This document shows, piece after piece, positions 34,957 to 44,303 of a DNA stretch of 64,000 nucleotides (positions are counted from its first letter, which is position 1; every line of letters begins with the position of its first letter). Origin of the DNA: Paraflavitalea pollutisoli (GTDB taxonomy: Bacteria; Bacteroidota; Bacteroidia; Chitinophagales; Chitinophagaceae); the NCBI RefSeq assembly GCF_029360705.1, contig NZ_JARKMX010000008.1:3541479-3605478 (forward strand), in the 5' to 3' direction. A program made the position numbers and the translations under genes. The notes below the pieces were generated by a model, which searched no databases, was not told the origin of the DNA, and worked only from the letters and a program-made list of their open reading frames with translations.

Positions 34957-34988
34957 GGCCCCGGTTTCTACCGGGGCCTGTTTTTTTT
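34957..34988 (+). terminator. intrinsic terminator after the LytTR gene
   Basis: GGCCCCGG (34957-34964), loop TTTCTA, CCGGGGCC (34971-34978), then TG and eight Ts. It is 175 bp after the LytTR stop and 5 bp before the small membrane ORF. Confidence 0.85.
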
Positions 34989-34992
34989 CCGC

Positions 34993-35109
34993 ATGAAAAC
35001 ATTCTCAACCATATTATTTCTTTCCGACAGCTTTATTCTCATAGGCCTGGTATGGTTGTTCCTGCGTCATTCGGCCAAACGCCGAATGAAGGCCGGTGAC
35101 CGATTTTAA
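34993..35109 (+). CDS. 38-aa single-pass membrane peptide
   Basis: ATG at 34993 opens a 38-codon frame: a hydrophobic helix (FLSDSFILIGLVWLFLRH) with a basic tail (AKRRMKAGDRF). It is 27 bp upstream of the hybrid histidine kinase and immediately downstream of a strong terminator, so it has no upstream operon. Its translation is plausible but unproved; it could instead be kinase leader sequence. Confidence 0.45.
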   Translation: MKTFSTILFLSDSFILIGLVWLFLRHSAKRRMKAGDRF

Positions 35110-35136
35110 ACTACATTAGCAGTCTAATACGCCGCA

Positions 35137-37332
35137 ATGACCAGTAAGAAGATCATCTACTATATACTGGGTGCCTTTATCGCAGGCAACTTATTGCTCA
35201 TCTATCTTCAATACAATTCAGCTACCAACATCGATGGTTTGATCACCGGCAATGAGCGCCTGATGCAGGAGTTCAAAGTGGAGAATGAATTACGTTCGCT
35301 GGAGAAAGGTATTCACGGCATTGAGAATGGCGTGTGGCATACCATCACTTCCCGCCAGGCTACACCCGTAGAAAACATTGAACGACAGGTAGCGCAGGTA
35401 GAGCAAGACCTGAACCACCTGCAAAAGATCGACGACGACGACAACTCGGCCAAATACATCGATACCCTCGATTCGCTGGTAAGACAGAAAGTGCAGCTAA
35501 GCCACCAGATACTCGACACCTTTCACCAGGCCGGACGTACAGCAGCGGAATATTTGTTTGCTGACCCACACAACAGGCAACTCACCCAACGTATCGCCTC
35601 CACCGCCCACCAGATCGACAGCAGCCGGCAGCAGCTACTGGCCTCCCTGACCAACGCCATCGACCAGAATGGCCGGCGGGCACGTACAGCAGGGATGGTA
35701 CTCATCATCGTGGTACTGGTGAGCGGCACCGTACTCTTCTGGTTCATCATCAACCGCATTGGCCGGCAGCAGGAATTGATCGTACAACTGGACGCCTCAG
35801 AAAAGAACGTGCGCGAGGCAGCGCGTGTGAAAGAAAATTTCATGGCCAATATGAGCCATGAGATCCGTACCCCCATGAATGCCATTGTGGGTTTTACCAG
35901 CCTACTCGACAAAAGAACACTGGATCCCGTCTCCAGAGGGTATGTACAGGCCATTCAAAGCTCGGGCGACAGCTTACTGACGATCATCAACGACATCCTC
36001 GACCTATCGAAGATCGAGGCGGGGATGATGCGGATAGAGGCGACCCCATTCAGTATACGCGAGCTGCTATATTCTGTAGAAACGATGTTCCTGGAAAAGG
36101 TCAAAGAGAAAGGTTTGCAATTGACGACACAGATTGGCGACTCCGTACCCGACACCCTGCATGGCGATGCCACCCGGCTTACGCAGGTACTGGTGAACCT
36201 GATCGGCAACGCGATCAAGTTTACACACCAGGGATCGATTCGTGTCGACATCGTCAACGAGCAGCAACAGGGCGACAACGTACACCTGGGCATTACCGTA
36301 ACCGATACTGGCATTGGTATCGACCCGGAGAAATTGCCGGGCATTTTTGAGCGGTTCCGCCAGGCGGAAGACTCCATCACCCGTAAATATGGTGGCACCG
36401 GCCTCGGCCTCTCTATTGTGAAAGACCTGGTAGAATTGCAGGGTGGCCGGATCAACGTCAGCAGCGAACCCGACAAAGGCAGCCAGTTTCATCTGATGAT
36501 CCCCTACAAGATCACCACCGAGCTGGTCAATAATAATGGCCGGTGGAACTCCCTACTGGCCCATGCCACCATACCAGCCGGTATACGAATTTTGGTGGTA
36601 GAAGACAATGAGATCAACCAGCAACTGATGAAGCACCTGCTGGGATACTGGCAGCTGACCTTTGACCTGGCTGCCAACGGACGGGAGGCGTTGCTTTTAC
36701 TGCAGGAAAGAGCCTACGATCTCATCCTGATGGACATACAAATGCCCGGCATGGACGGCTATACCGCCACCGCCCGGATCAGGCAACAGCAACACCTAAC
36801 GGTGCCCATTATCGCGATGACAGCCCATGCACTCGCCGGCGAGCGCGAAAAATGCCTGGCTGCAGGCATGAACGAATACATCTCCAAACCCATCCAGGAA
36901 GCCGAGCTATACCGGATGATCGTCAAGTTTACCGGCGGTAATCATATCAATCCATCCGGCCCCAAACAATTGTACCATCCGGCACCCGTCAACTACCGGC
37001 ATATCGATCTCGGATATATGCTGGAAGTCAGCAATGGCAACAAAGACTATGAAAAAACGGTCACCGGTCAGTTCCTCGAAATGATCCCGGAAGACCTGAA
37101 AAGCCTGGAGATGGCTTTTAAACGCGGGGACTTCATCATGATCCGGGTACTCGCCCACAATATGAAAACCTCGGTATCGGTGATGGGCCTTACCGACAAA
37201 TTGCAACCTTTCCTGGATATCCTCGAACAGGATGATATCGACGAAGCCACTGTATTGACGAATATCAAAGCCGTACAGCATATTTGTATACTGGCCCTCA
37301 AAGAAGCCCGTCATTTCTATTCTACGCTGTAA
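35137..37332 (+). CDS. hybrid sensor histidine kinase with receiver and Hpt domain
   Basis: A 731-aa inner-membrane phosphorelay kinase. Transmembrane helices at about 7-26 and 188-208 flank a periplasmic helical sensor of about 160 residues, of CHASE3 or 4-helix type. HisKA MSHEIRTPMNAI has His 241; HATPase motifs NLIGNAIKFTHQG, DTGIGIDPEKL and GGTGLGLSI; receiver LVVEDN with Asp 533 in LMDIQMPGMDG and Lys in YISKPI; Hpt domain with His 674 in LAHNMKTSVS. Everything needed for His-Asp-His transfer is present, so a separate receiver should be the final target; the nearby LytTR regulator is a candidate. Confidence 0.93.
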   Translation: MTSKKIIYYILGAFIAGNLLLIYLQYNSATNIDGLITGNERLMQEFKVENELRSLEKGIHGIENGVWHTITSRQATPVENIERQVAQVEQDLNHLQKIDDDDNSAKYIDTLDSLVRQKVQLSHQILDTFHQAGRTAAEYLFADPHNRQLTQRIASTAHQIDSSRQQLLASLTNAIDQNGRRARTAGMVLIIVVLVSGTVLFWFIINRIGRQQELIVQLDASEKNVREAARVKENFMANMSHEIRTPMNAIVGFTSLLDKRTLDPVSRGYVQAIQSSGDSLLTIINDILDLSKIEAGMMRIEATPFSIRELLYSVETMFLEKVKEKGLQLTTQIGDSVPDTLHGDATRLTQVLVNLIGNAIKFTHQGSIRVDIVNEQQQGDNVHLGITVTDTGIGIDPEKLPGIFERFRQAEDSITRKYGGTGLGLSIVKDLVELQGGRINVSSEPDKGSQFHLMIPYKITTELVNNNGRWNSLLAHATIPAGIRILVVEDNEINQQLMKHLLGYWQLTFDLAANGREALLLLQERAYDLILMDIQMPGMDGYTATARIRQQQHLTVPIIAMTAHALAGEREKCLAAGMNEYISKPIQEAELYRMIVKFTGGNHINPSGPKQLYHPAPVNYRHIDLGYMLEVSNGNKDYEKTVTGQFLEMIPEDLKSLEMAFKRGDFIMIRVLAHNMKTSVSVMGLTDKLQPFLDILEQDDIDEATVLTNIKAVQHICILALKEARHFYSTL

Positions 37333-37500
37333 GTAATCTTCCATGACCGATACACTTGTAAGGTACGCCAGGTGATTGCATCCCCATGCACCACTGGGCC
37401 GCATTACTATTCCCCCGATCTGTACGCTGGTTGTTAAAGAAATGCAAGGGTATGCTTCTGCCCGGTCGACGACTGCTTTGGCCTGCTGGCCGACTGGCCA

Positions 37501-37531
37501 TTGGTGGGGCTTGTGTACGTTGGTAGCTTTA
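37501..37531 (+). promoter_or_regulatory. promoter of the PepSY-like gene
   Basis: TTG (37501-37503), 20 bp, TAGCTTTA (37524-37531): seven of eight match to TAnnTTTG with correct spacing, 37 bp before the ATG. Confidence 0.4.
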
Positions 37532-37568
37532 GGTCAACAATAACGCATAACCATAAAAGCTTAAAAAA

Positions 37569-38162
37569 ATGAAACAGATTATTATCGCCTCCATGACCCT
37601 TCTTTTCGCCACCACTGCAGCAAACGCTCAAAACGCCGGCGACATCACCGCTGTAAAACATGAAACAGTCGTCAAAGAAAAGAAGGCCACAGCCCCTAAG
37701 AAAGCTGCACGGGAAGAAAGAAGAGAACTGCGTAAACTGGAAGCCGGCCAGGTCAGCTATTTCTCCCAACAACAATTTGCGCAAGACTTTGGCAACGTAC
37801 CCAACGTAAGCTGGAAACGCACGGCTTACTTCGATGAAGCCACTTTTCAACAGGACGGTCATACGCAGACTGCCTATTATGATATCGAAAGCAAACTGGT
37901 AGGTACGACCGAAGTGAAAGCAGTCACCGAGTTACCCGAAGCAGGTCAGAAAGCGATCGCCAAACAGTACAAAGGTTACACGGTACAAAACGTCATCCTG
38001 TTCGATGACAACGAATCCAATGACTCCGACATGTTGCTGTATGGCGTACAATTTGATGATGCCGACAATTATTTTGTTGAATTGACAAAAGGCAGTCAGG
38101 ATATCATTGTACAAATAGACCTTACCGGCAACCTGTTCTACTTCGCCAACCTTCGTAAATAA
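37569..38162 (+). CDS. secreted PepSY-like protein
   Basis: A 197-aa periplasmic protein: signal peptide IIIASMTLLFATTAANAQ, a charged linker rich in Lys/Arg/Glu (about residues 30-58), then two PepSY-like halves (FGNVPNVSWKRTAYFDEATF, ELPEAGQKAIAKQYKGYTVQ, LTGNLFYFANLRK). PepSY-type domains often inhibit or bind proteases. The HtrA gene starts 43 bp downstream, so joint function at the envelope is likely; inhibition of HtrA is speculation. Confidence 0.75.
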   Translation: MKQIIIASMTLLFATTAANAQNAGDITAVKHETVVKEKKATAPKKAAREERRELRKLEAGQVSYFSQQQFAQDFGNVPNVSWKRTAYFDEATFQQDGHTQTAYYDIESKLVGTTEVKAVTELPEAGQKAIAKQYKGYTVQNVILFDDNESNDSDMLLYGVQFDDADNYFVELTKGSQDIIVQIDLTGNLFYFANLRK

Positions 38163-38205
38163 ACGGCCACCTCGGCCTTCTTTATCAACCATAAATTCAG
38201 GATGT

Positions 38206-39705
38206 ATGAAAACAACGTATAAAGCCATCCTCGTCGCTACCGGATTAACCGTTGCACTGTGTGGCTACGCCATCATCAATGGCAAAGAGGTATCGATCAA
38301 CGGTGTTGCCCGCGAAACAGCTTCCACGCCGGTATACAAAGCGGCCTATTCCAATACCACGGTAACTGCAGCCGACTTTGAAAAAGCAGCCGACAATGCC
38401 GTTCCTTCGGTGGTGCATATCAAAACTGTCACGAAGTTCAAACAGACCCGTGGGCAGGGACGACAGGATGGGCCTGCCGATGGTTTCTCCGGCGATGACT
38501 TCTTCAGAAAGTTCTTCGGCGAGGAGGGCAGGAGTTTTCAACGTCCTGATCAACAAGCATCAGGTTCGGGCGTCATCCTCAGTACTGACGGATACATCGC
38601 CACCAACAACCATGTGGTAGAAGGTGCTACCGACATTACCGTTACCTTGAACAACCGCAAGACCTACGTTGCCAAATTGATCGGTACCGATCCTAATACA
38701 GATCTGGCACTTATAAAGATAGACGCCAGCAACCTGCCGGTGATGCCGGTTGGCAACTCAGATGATGTACATCTTGGTCAATGGGTGTTGGCTGTTGGTT
38801 ATCCGCTCAATCTCGACGTGACCGTTACCCAGGGTATCGTGAGTGCCAAGGGCCGCAACATTGGCATCAATACCAAAGGCAGTGCACCCGTGGAATCATT
38901 TATCCAGACCGACGCAGCCGTCAATCCCGGCAGCAGCGGTGGTGCCCTGGTCAACACCAACGGCGAACTGGTGGGTATTACTTCGGCCATTGCCTCGCCT
39001 ACCGGTGCTTATGCAGGCTATGCTTATTGCATTCCCTCCAACCTGGTACGCAAAGTGATCGGTGATATCCGGAAGTTTGGCAGCGTACAAAGAGGTTATC
39101 TGGGCATCAGCATGGCCCCCGACCAAGTGGACGACAAGCAAAAGAAGGAACTGGGTATCAATGACGATGTAGATGGCGCCTGGGTGATCGAAACCGATCC
39201 TGCCGGAGCCGCCGCAGCAGCAGGGATCCAGAAAGGAGATGCCATCATTAAAGTAGATGGTATACCGGTAACCGGCAATGCTTCTCTCTCTGAACAGGTA
39301 GCACGCCACAAACCCGGCGACCAGATCAGTCTCACGTTTGTACGGGGCTCGGCAGAAAAAACCGTGACCGTGACCCTGAAGGGAAAGCCAGGCAGCTTTG
39401 CCAGCCAGGAAGCCGCAGCCATCCAATCGCTGGGTGCCCAATTCAGCACCGTTCCCGAAACGGAAGCCAAAAAACTGGGGGTATCCGGCGGTGTTCAGGT
39501 AAGCGATATACAGGATGGTATACTCAGCGATCAGACGAACATGCGACCCGGCTTTATCATCACGAAAGTAGGTGGCATCACCATAAAATCGGTCGATGAG
39601 CTGAAAGATGCGCTGGGGAAATTGCAGGGTAATTTCCAAATAGAAGGTGTATACCCCGGTAACAAAGAGACTTACTATTACGGCATCAACGATTTTAATA
39701 AATAA
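38206..39705 (+). CDS. Do/HtrA-family periplasmic serine protease
   Basis: A 499-aa envelope quality-control protease with two PDZ domains. The trypsin-like domain has the triad His 136 (ATNNHVV), Asp 166 (NTDLALIK) and Ser 244 (NPGSSGGAL); PDZ one near residues 300-395 (RGYLGISMAP, GDAIIKVDGIPV) and PDZ two at 400-490 (KLGVSGGVQVSDIQDG). An N-terminal helix (ILVATGLTVALCGYAII) is a signal or anchor. A terminator lies 39 bp past the stop. Usual role: degrading or refolding misfolded envelope proteins. Confidence 0.95.
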   Translation: MKTTYKAILVATGLTVALCGYAIINGKEVSINGVARETASTPVYKAAYSNTTVTAADFEKAADNAVPSVVHIKTVTKFKQTRGQGRQDGPADGFSGDDFFRKFFGEEGRSFQRPDQQASGSGVILSTDGYIATNNHVVEGATDITVTLNNRKTYVAKLIGTDPNTDLALIKIDASNLPVMPVGNSDDVHLGQWVLAVGYPLNLDVTVTQGIVSAKGRNIGINTKGSAPVESFIQTDAAVNPGSSGGALVNTNGELVGITSAIASPTGAYAGYAYCIPSNLVRKVIGDIRKFGSVQRGYLGISMAPDQVDDKQKKELGINDDVDGAWVIETDPAGAAAAAGIQKGDAIIKVDGIPVTGNASLSEQVARHKPGDQISLTFVRGSAEKTVTVTLKGKPGSFASQEAAAIQSLGAQFSTVPETEAKKLGVSGGVQVSDIQDGILSDQTNMRPGFIITKVGGITIKSVDELKDALGKLQGNFQIEGVYPGNKETYYYGINDFNK

Positions 39706-39743
39706 GCTCCATTTTCATACAGGAATACAAGGGTTGTTTTATG

Positions 39744-39773
39744 GGCCTCTTCCCGTGGGGAAGAGGCCATTTT
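39744..39773 (+). terminator. intrinsic terminator after the HtrA gene
   Basis: GGCCTCTTCCC (39744-39754), loop GTG, GGGAAGAGGCC (39758-39768), then ATTTTG. Confidence 0.8.
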
Positions 39774-39813
39774 GTTGGCCGCCAATCCATTACAACCTTT
39801 GCGGGATAGATAG

Positions 39814-39821
39814 TACCTTTG
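39814..39821 (+). promoter_or_regulatory. -7 box of the SF1 helicase gene
   Basis: TACCTTTG is an exact TAnnTTTG match ending 5 bp before the ATG, so the transcript would be leaderless or nearly so. No clear -33 TTTG at the right distance. Confidence 0.45.
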
Positions 39822-39826
39822 CGCCC

Positions 39827-41734
39827 ATGGAATATTTCAAGCGGCTGCAGGAATTACTGAAGATCGAGCAGGAAGAAGATAAACAATTATACCAACGACA
39901 GGCCGCTACCCTCTCTGTAACGGAACGCCGGGCCTATGGCCTCACCTGGTATCCCATCGCCATCCGGGATACTGAAATGACGCGCGGCGATTATATAGCG
40001 GTGGAAGTAGAGCGCACCACACACCAGGACATCGTACACCAATTGCGCTTTGGTGCGGCCGCCGCGCTATTCTCCAACCACGATCCCAAACAAGACCGGG
40101 TAGAAGGGGTTGTCACCTACCAGGGGGGTAATAAACTAAAGATCACCTTACGGGTAGATGAATTGCCCGACTGGGCGAGAGATGGAAAACTGGGCATCGA
40201 CCTGCTGTTTGACGACAACAGCTACGATGAAATGCAAAATGCCCTCAAATTGGCGATAGCGCGTAGCGAGAAAAGAGAAGAAGGCAGATTGATCCAAGTA
40301 CTCACAGGGCAGCAGGCCCCCTCTTTTGAACAGGATCATTTTGCTTACCCGATTGGCTCCCTCAACCCGTCGCAACAAGCGGCAGTACACAAAATACTTT
40401 CGGCCAACGACCTCGCGATCGTCCATGGCCCTCCCGGTACTGGCAAAACAACCACCCTCGTACAAGCCATTAAAGCACTGATCAAGCACGAGCCACAGCA
40501 GGTCCTGGTCGTTGCGCCCAGCAACGCAGCGGTTGACCTGTTGAGTGAAAAGCTGGCCGATGAAGGATTGAACGTATTGCGGGTAGGCAACCCTGCCCGT
40601 GTGTCGGAAAAACTGTCTTCCCTGACACTAGACAGCAAAATAGCCGAGCACCCCGGCACCAAAGAGATCAAAAAGCTTAAAAAACAGGCTTCTGCATACA
40701 AGGATATGGCGCATAAGTACAAGCGCAATTTTGGTAAAGCAGAACGCGAACAACGCAAGGCCCTGTTTGACGAAGCGCACAAGATCATGAAGGATGTGGA
40801 GAATACCGAGCAATACATCACCAACGACCTGCTATCGAAAGCACAGGTAGTGACAGCGACGCTCGTGGGCGCCAACCATTACACGGTTCGGCATTTGAAA
40901 TACAGGACGGTGGTGATTGATGAGGCTGGTCAGGCTTTGGAACCGGCGTGCTGGATACCCATCCTGAAAGGACAGAAACTGGTATTGGCTGGTGATCATT
41001 GTCAGTTGCCCCCAACCATCAAATCGAACGAGGCGGCGCAAAAGGGGTTAGCCAATACATTACTCGAGAAATGTGTTCAACTCCATCCCGAGGCTGTTGT
41101 ATTGCTCGAAGAGCAGTACCGCATGCACGCTACCATCATGGGTTATTCTTCGCAGGTATTTTATGACAACCGGCTAAAGGCACATGGTTCGGTGGCCGGA
41201 CACCTGCTGTTTGAAGCCGATAAGCCCCTGGCATTTATCGATACAGCCGGCTGTGGATTTGACGAAAAGCAAGATGGCACCAGTACGACCAATCCGGAAG
41301 AAGCGGCATTCTTATTCCGCCACCTGACCCAACTCGTCACCGATCTGTCGGCGCGGTACGAAGCCGGCAACTTCCCCACCATTGCCGTGATATCGCCCTA
41401 TAAGCAACAGGTGGAATTACTGAAAGAACAACTACTACACAATACATTCCTGAAAGGTTACAACGGTAAGATCACCGTCAACACCATCGACAGCTTTCAG
41501 GGCCAGGAGCGTGATATCGTATACATCGGTATGACGCGCAGCAACACCGATAACAAGATCGGCTTCCTATCGGACACGCGACGCATGAACGTGGCCATGA
41601 CGCGGGCGCGTAAAAAACTCGTCGTGATCGGTGACAGCGCTACGCTTTCACAGCTCGATTTCTATGCCGGCTTTATTACGTATGCCGAGGGACATGATGC
41701 CTGGCAAAGCGCCTGGGAGTTTGTGGAGAGTTAA
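39827..41734 (+). CDS. SF1B DNA/RNA helicase, UPF1/IGHMBP2-like
   Basis: A 635-aa AAA helicase. Walker A GPPGTGKTTTLV (about residues 200-212), motif Ia VVAPSNAAVDLLSEKL, DEAG Walker B in VVIDEAGQALEPA, motif III LVLAGDHCQLPPT, motif IV/V INTIDSFQGQERDIVYIG (here VNTIDSF), motif VI RRMNVAMTRARKKLVVIGD. The N-terminal 180 residues are an OB/stalk-type region. The frame is open upstream to 39647, overlapping the HtrA gene and its terminator; ATG 39827 with a -7 box just before it is the better start. Ends convergent with the sulfatase-fold gene. A role in nucleic acid repair or RNA remodelling is inferred. Confidence 0.9.
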   Translation: MEYFKRLQELLKIEQEEDKQLYQRQAATLSVTERRAYGLTWYPIAIRDTEMTRGDYIAVEVERTTHQDIVHQLRFGAAAALFSNHDPKQDRVEGVVTYQGGNKLKITLRVDELPDWARDGKLGIDLLFDDNSYDEMQNALKLAIARSEKREEGRLIQVLTGQQAPSFEQDHFAYPIGSLNPSQQAAVHKILSANDLAIVHGPPGTGKTTTLVQAIKALIKHEPQQVLVVAPSNAAVDLLSEKLADEGLNVLRVGNPARVSEKLSSLTLDSKIAEHPGTKEIKKLKKQASAYKDMAHKYKRNFGKAEREQRKALFDEAHKIMKDVENTEQYITNDLLSKAQVVTATLVGANHYTVRHLKYRTVVIDEAGQALEPACWIPILKGQKLVLAGDHCQLPPTIKSNEAAQKGLANTLLEKCVQLHPEAVVLLEEQYRMHATIMGYSSQVFYDNRLKAHGSVAGHLLFEADKPLAFIDTAGCGFDEKQDGTSTTNPEEAAFLFRHLTQLVTDLSARYEAGNFPTIAVISPYKQQVELLKEQLLHNTFLKGYNGKITVNTIDSFQGQERDIVYIGMTRSNTDNKIGFLSDTRRMNVAMTRARKKLVVIGDSATLSQLDFYAGFITYAEGHDAWQSAWEFVES

Positions 41735-41743
41735 TATCATGGA

Positions 41744-41776
41744 AAAAGCCGGCGTCAACAATATGAGCCGGCTTTT
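41744..41776. terminator. bidirectional terminator between convergent genes
   Basis: AAAAGCCGGC (41744-41753) and GCCGGCTTTT (41767-41776) give a stem with A and T tails on both strands. Confidence 0.85.
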
Positions 41777-41824
41777 CTTATTATTCGCCTTTCTACAACT
41801 AAAGTTTGTTGATCGTTTGAAGGA

Positions 41825-43960
41825 TCAATGTATTCCATGCAGCGAAGCCACCGATGCTCTGGGTGTTTCACTGGCAGCCCCCTGTTTGCGGTGATTCAGC
41901 AACCAGCTGGCACACTGGTAATAGGCAATGGCCTGATTCACGAGGCTGTCATTCTGCCGTACCAGGTTGGCATCACCGGTCTTGAAATCGGGTTGGTAGG
42001 CCCGGATGGTTTTCAACGGACTTTGTATCACCAGCTTTCCATCGCGCAGATATCCCAACCCCTGGTAGGTACTGATAAAGGCTCTTTCCTTGTCGGCCGG
42101 TGTATTGAGCACATCCTGTCCGAAGAAACGGGAGCGGTACTTCATCCTCAGGATACCGAGAATAGTAGGCGCCACGTCGATCTGTGCGGTGAGGTCATCC
42201 ACCTTGCGCGCGGGCAAGATCTTAGGCGCATAGATCAGCATCGGAATATGGTATCCGGTCACCGGAAGCTCTACACTACCCGCACTGCCGGCACAATGGT
42301 CGGCTACGATCACAAACACAGTACTATCGAACCAGGGCTTTGTCTGCGCCTCTTTCAGGAATTTGTTAATGGCATAATCGGTGTATTTGACTGCCCCTTC
42401 CCTGGACTGCGTTGCAGGTGGAATATCGATACGTCCCTCCGGATAGGTATAAGGACGGTGGTTGGATACCGTCATCACTTGGGTAAAAAATGGCTTATGG
42501 GTGGCAGCGTTGGAGTCGAGGGTATGCAGGGCCAGGGCAAACAGGTCTTCATCGGCTACTCCCCAAACATTCTCGTAGTGCACATTTTCCGGCTTGATCG
42601 CAGAACGGTCTATTACCATGTAGCCATTGCCACCGAAGAAAGTCCTCATATTATCGAAATAACTGTATCCTCCGTAAATGTATTGCGTGGTATAGCCCTT
42701 GGAACGGAAGACACTGCCGAGGGAAAACAAGTTGGCATTATCAGGCCGCTTTACAATGCTCTGCCCGGGCGTAGGCGGAATAGACAGTGACAGCGCTTCG
42801 AGTCCCCGCACCGTACGGGTGCCGGAAGCATACAGGTTGTCGAAAAACAAGCTGTGCGATGCGAGCGAATCGAGGTAAGGGGTGATCGTTTGCTGGTTGC
42901 CAAAGTTGCGCATAAAGTCGGCACTCAGGCTTTCCACACTGATCATCACCACATTCAATTTCCTTTCCGGCTCGGGGTAGCTGATCTCACGTTCGATATC
43001 GTAGGGATTGTCGGATACAAATACCGTATTAGGTTGCTGCAATTGCTGGCGTAGTATACGAAATGCCTGTTCATCGGGCATGGTCTTGTAGAACTGGTAG
43101 AAGTTGAGCTCGTTTTGCTGGAATGCCACGGCAAATTCAAACAAGCCATTTCCTGCCAGTGAATTGGCGTATTCATTGCGGCTGAACTGCCGCCATTTGG
43201 CCGATACGGCAACCGTAACCAGTACCGGCGCCAGGAGCAGGCAAAGGGCCAGGAGTGATCTGCGACCAAAGGACAGCGGCTGGGTAACGCTTTGGCGAAC
43301 CAGGTAACGACTCATAAAGGCAATGCCCAGGGCCGTTGCCAGTAACACGGCCAGTATCTTGACGATCGGGTACGACTCCATGATATTGCCCAACACTTCT
43401 GTGGTATATACCAGGTAATCGACCGCAATGAAATTGTAACGGGAAGAGAATTCCTGCCAGAATACCCATTCGCTGACGGCATTGAGGAGTAACAGGAATA
43501 CGACCAGGGAGAAACCCACAAACAATACACTGCTCCGCCAGCGCCGGCGAAACGACAGCGGCATAAAATAGAGCACCCCATAGATCGCCCATCTTAAGGC
43601 AATATACACCGTCAGCGCAGTATACAAAGGCGGACTGAAATCGCGCGGTATGACACTGGTAAAGAGCAGCACACTGATCAATGCGGCAAAGAATACGTTC
43701 ATCCACGGGAAAACCTTTTTCCGGTAAATGAAGTCAGATTGCGGCCACAGGTGCAGCACAAAGGGAATGATGATGAAGGAGGCGACGGCCAGGTCATAGA
43801 GGAGGCCGACAAAAAAGAGGCCGGTGAACTGCCCCATCGAGATACCGGTTTCTTTGGTACCTATCAGCAGGCCAATGCGGGTAAGGACAGAGAGACCCAG
43901 GTAAAACGCAATGATCACCCAGATAATGGAATACCGATTACGGAATAGCTTGTTGTACAT
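41825..43960 (-). CDS. LTA synthase/MdoB-like membrane sulfatase-fold enzyme
   Basis: A 711-aa inner-membrane protein. Five or more N-terminal helices (LGLSVLTRIGLLIG, FVGLLYDLAVASFIIIPFVLHLW, FVGFSLVVFLLLLNAVSEWVF, IVKILAVLLATALGIAFM, LLALCLLLAPVLVTVAV) precede a periplasmic sulfatase domain: VVMISVESLSADF (metal), SGTRTVRGLEAL with the conserved nucleophile Thr (about 381-383), MTVSNHRPY and VIVADHCAGS. LTA synthase-family enzymes move glycerol-phosphate or phosphoethanolamine to envelope glycans. Gram-negative Bacteroidota have no lipoteichoic acid, so the acceptor is unknown. Full length. Confidence 0.9.
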   Translation of the reverse strand: MYNKLFRNRYSIIWVIIAFYLGLSVLTRIGLLIGTKETGISMGQFTGLFFVGLLYDLAVASFIIIPFVLHLWPQSDFIYRKKVFPWMNVFFAALISVLLFTSVIPRDFSPPLYTALTVYIALRWAIYGVLYFMPLSFRRRWRSSVLFVGFSLVVFLLLLNAVSEWVFWQEFSSRYNFIAVDYLVYTTEVLGNIMESYPIVKILAVLLATALGIAFMSRYLVRQSVTQPLSFGRRSLLALCLLLAPVLVTVAVSAKWRQFSRNEYANSLAGNGLFEFAVAFQQNELNFYQFYKTMPDEQAFRILRQQLQQPNTVFVSDNPYDIEREISYPEPERKLNVVMISVESLSADFMRNFGNQQTITPYLDSLASHSLFFDNLYASGTRTVRGLEALSLSIPPTPGQSIVKRPDNANLFSLGSVFRSKGYTTQYIYGGYSYFDNMRTFFGGNGYMVIDRSAIKPENVHYENVWGVADEDLFALALHTLDSNAATHKPFFTQVMTVSNHRPYTYPEGRIDIPPATQSREGAVKYTDYAINKFLKEAQTKPWFDSTVFVIVADHCAGSAGSVELPVTGYHIPMLIYAPKILPARKVDDLTAQIDVAPTILGILRMKYRSRFFGQDVLNTPADKERAFISTYQGLGYLRDGKLVIQSPLKTIRAYQPDFKTGDANLVRQNDSLVNQAIAYYQCASWLLNHRKQGAASETPRASVASLHGIH

Positions 43961-43996
43961 GCAATCGTATTAGCGCAGTTTCTTAATGTTGACCTA

Positions 43997-44030
43997 CAAA
44001 CTTATGATCCGAATTTGTAGGAATTCTAAA
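43997..44030 (-). promoter_or_regulatory. promoter of the LTA synthase-like gene
   Basis: Minus strand: TAAGTTTG (44004-43997), exact TAnnTTTG, with TTTA (44030-44027) 22 bp upstream as a weak -33; 36 bp before the ATG. Confidence 0.4.
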
Positions 44031-44205
44031 GAAAACGGATCATTAACCATTTCCCCTACACGAGGCGGCAAGAATATTTTTAAATACCCGAAACAGACAG
44101 GAATAGGCTGTTTCAGGGTCGCTGCCGGCGCTATTGCCGGCCTTTTACAAGCAAGCCATTGGCCTTATCAGCTGGCGGGTGGTGTAAGGGAGCAGTTGGT
44201 CAGAC

Positions 44206-44235
44206 TTGGAATTATTCCGTAATAGGTTATTTTTG
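44206..44235 (+). promoter_or_regulatory. promoter of the DUF2004 gene
   Basis: TTG (44206-44208), 19 bp, TATTTTTG (44228-44235): exact Bacteroidota consensus and spacing, 68 bp before the ATG. Confidence 0.6.
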
Positions 44236-44303
44236 TCTGCCCCGCTCCGGGTATGCACCCGGAAGCGCGGACTACCCTTATTCATGTCAATTCCTTTTTT
44301 ACT

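Larger units (their letters stand above)
43961..44303. other. 343-bp intergenic region with divergent promoters
   Basis: It holds the minus-strand promoter of the sulfatase-fold gene (43997-44030), two interleaved inverted repeats (43994-44043), and the plus-strand promoter of the DUF2004 gene (44206-44235). A 78-codon frame at 43986-44222 looks non-coding and lies upstream of that promoter. Confidence 0.65.

Noticed and set aside
43986-44222. 78-codon plus-strand frame before the DUF2004 gene
   Set aside because: Runs through the promoters of both neighbouring genes, with no protein-like pattern.
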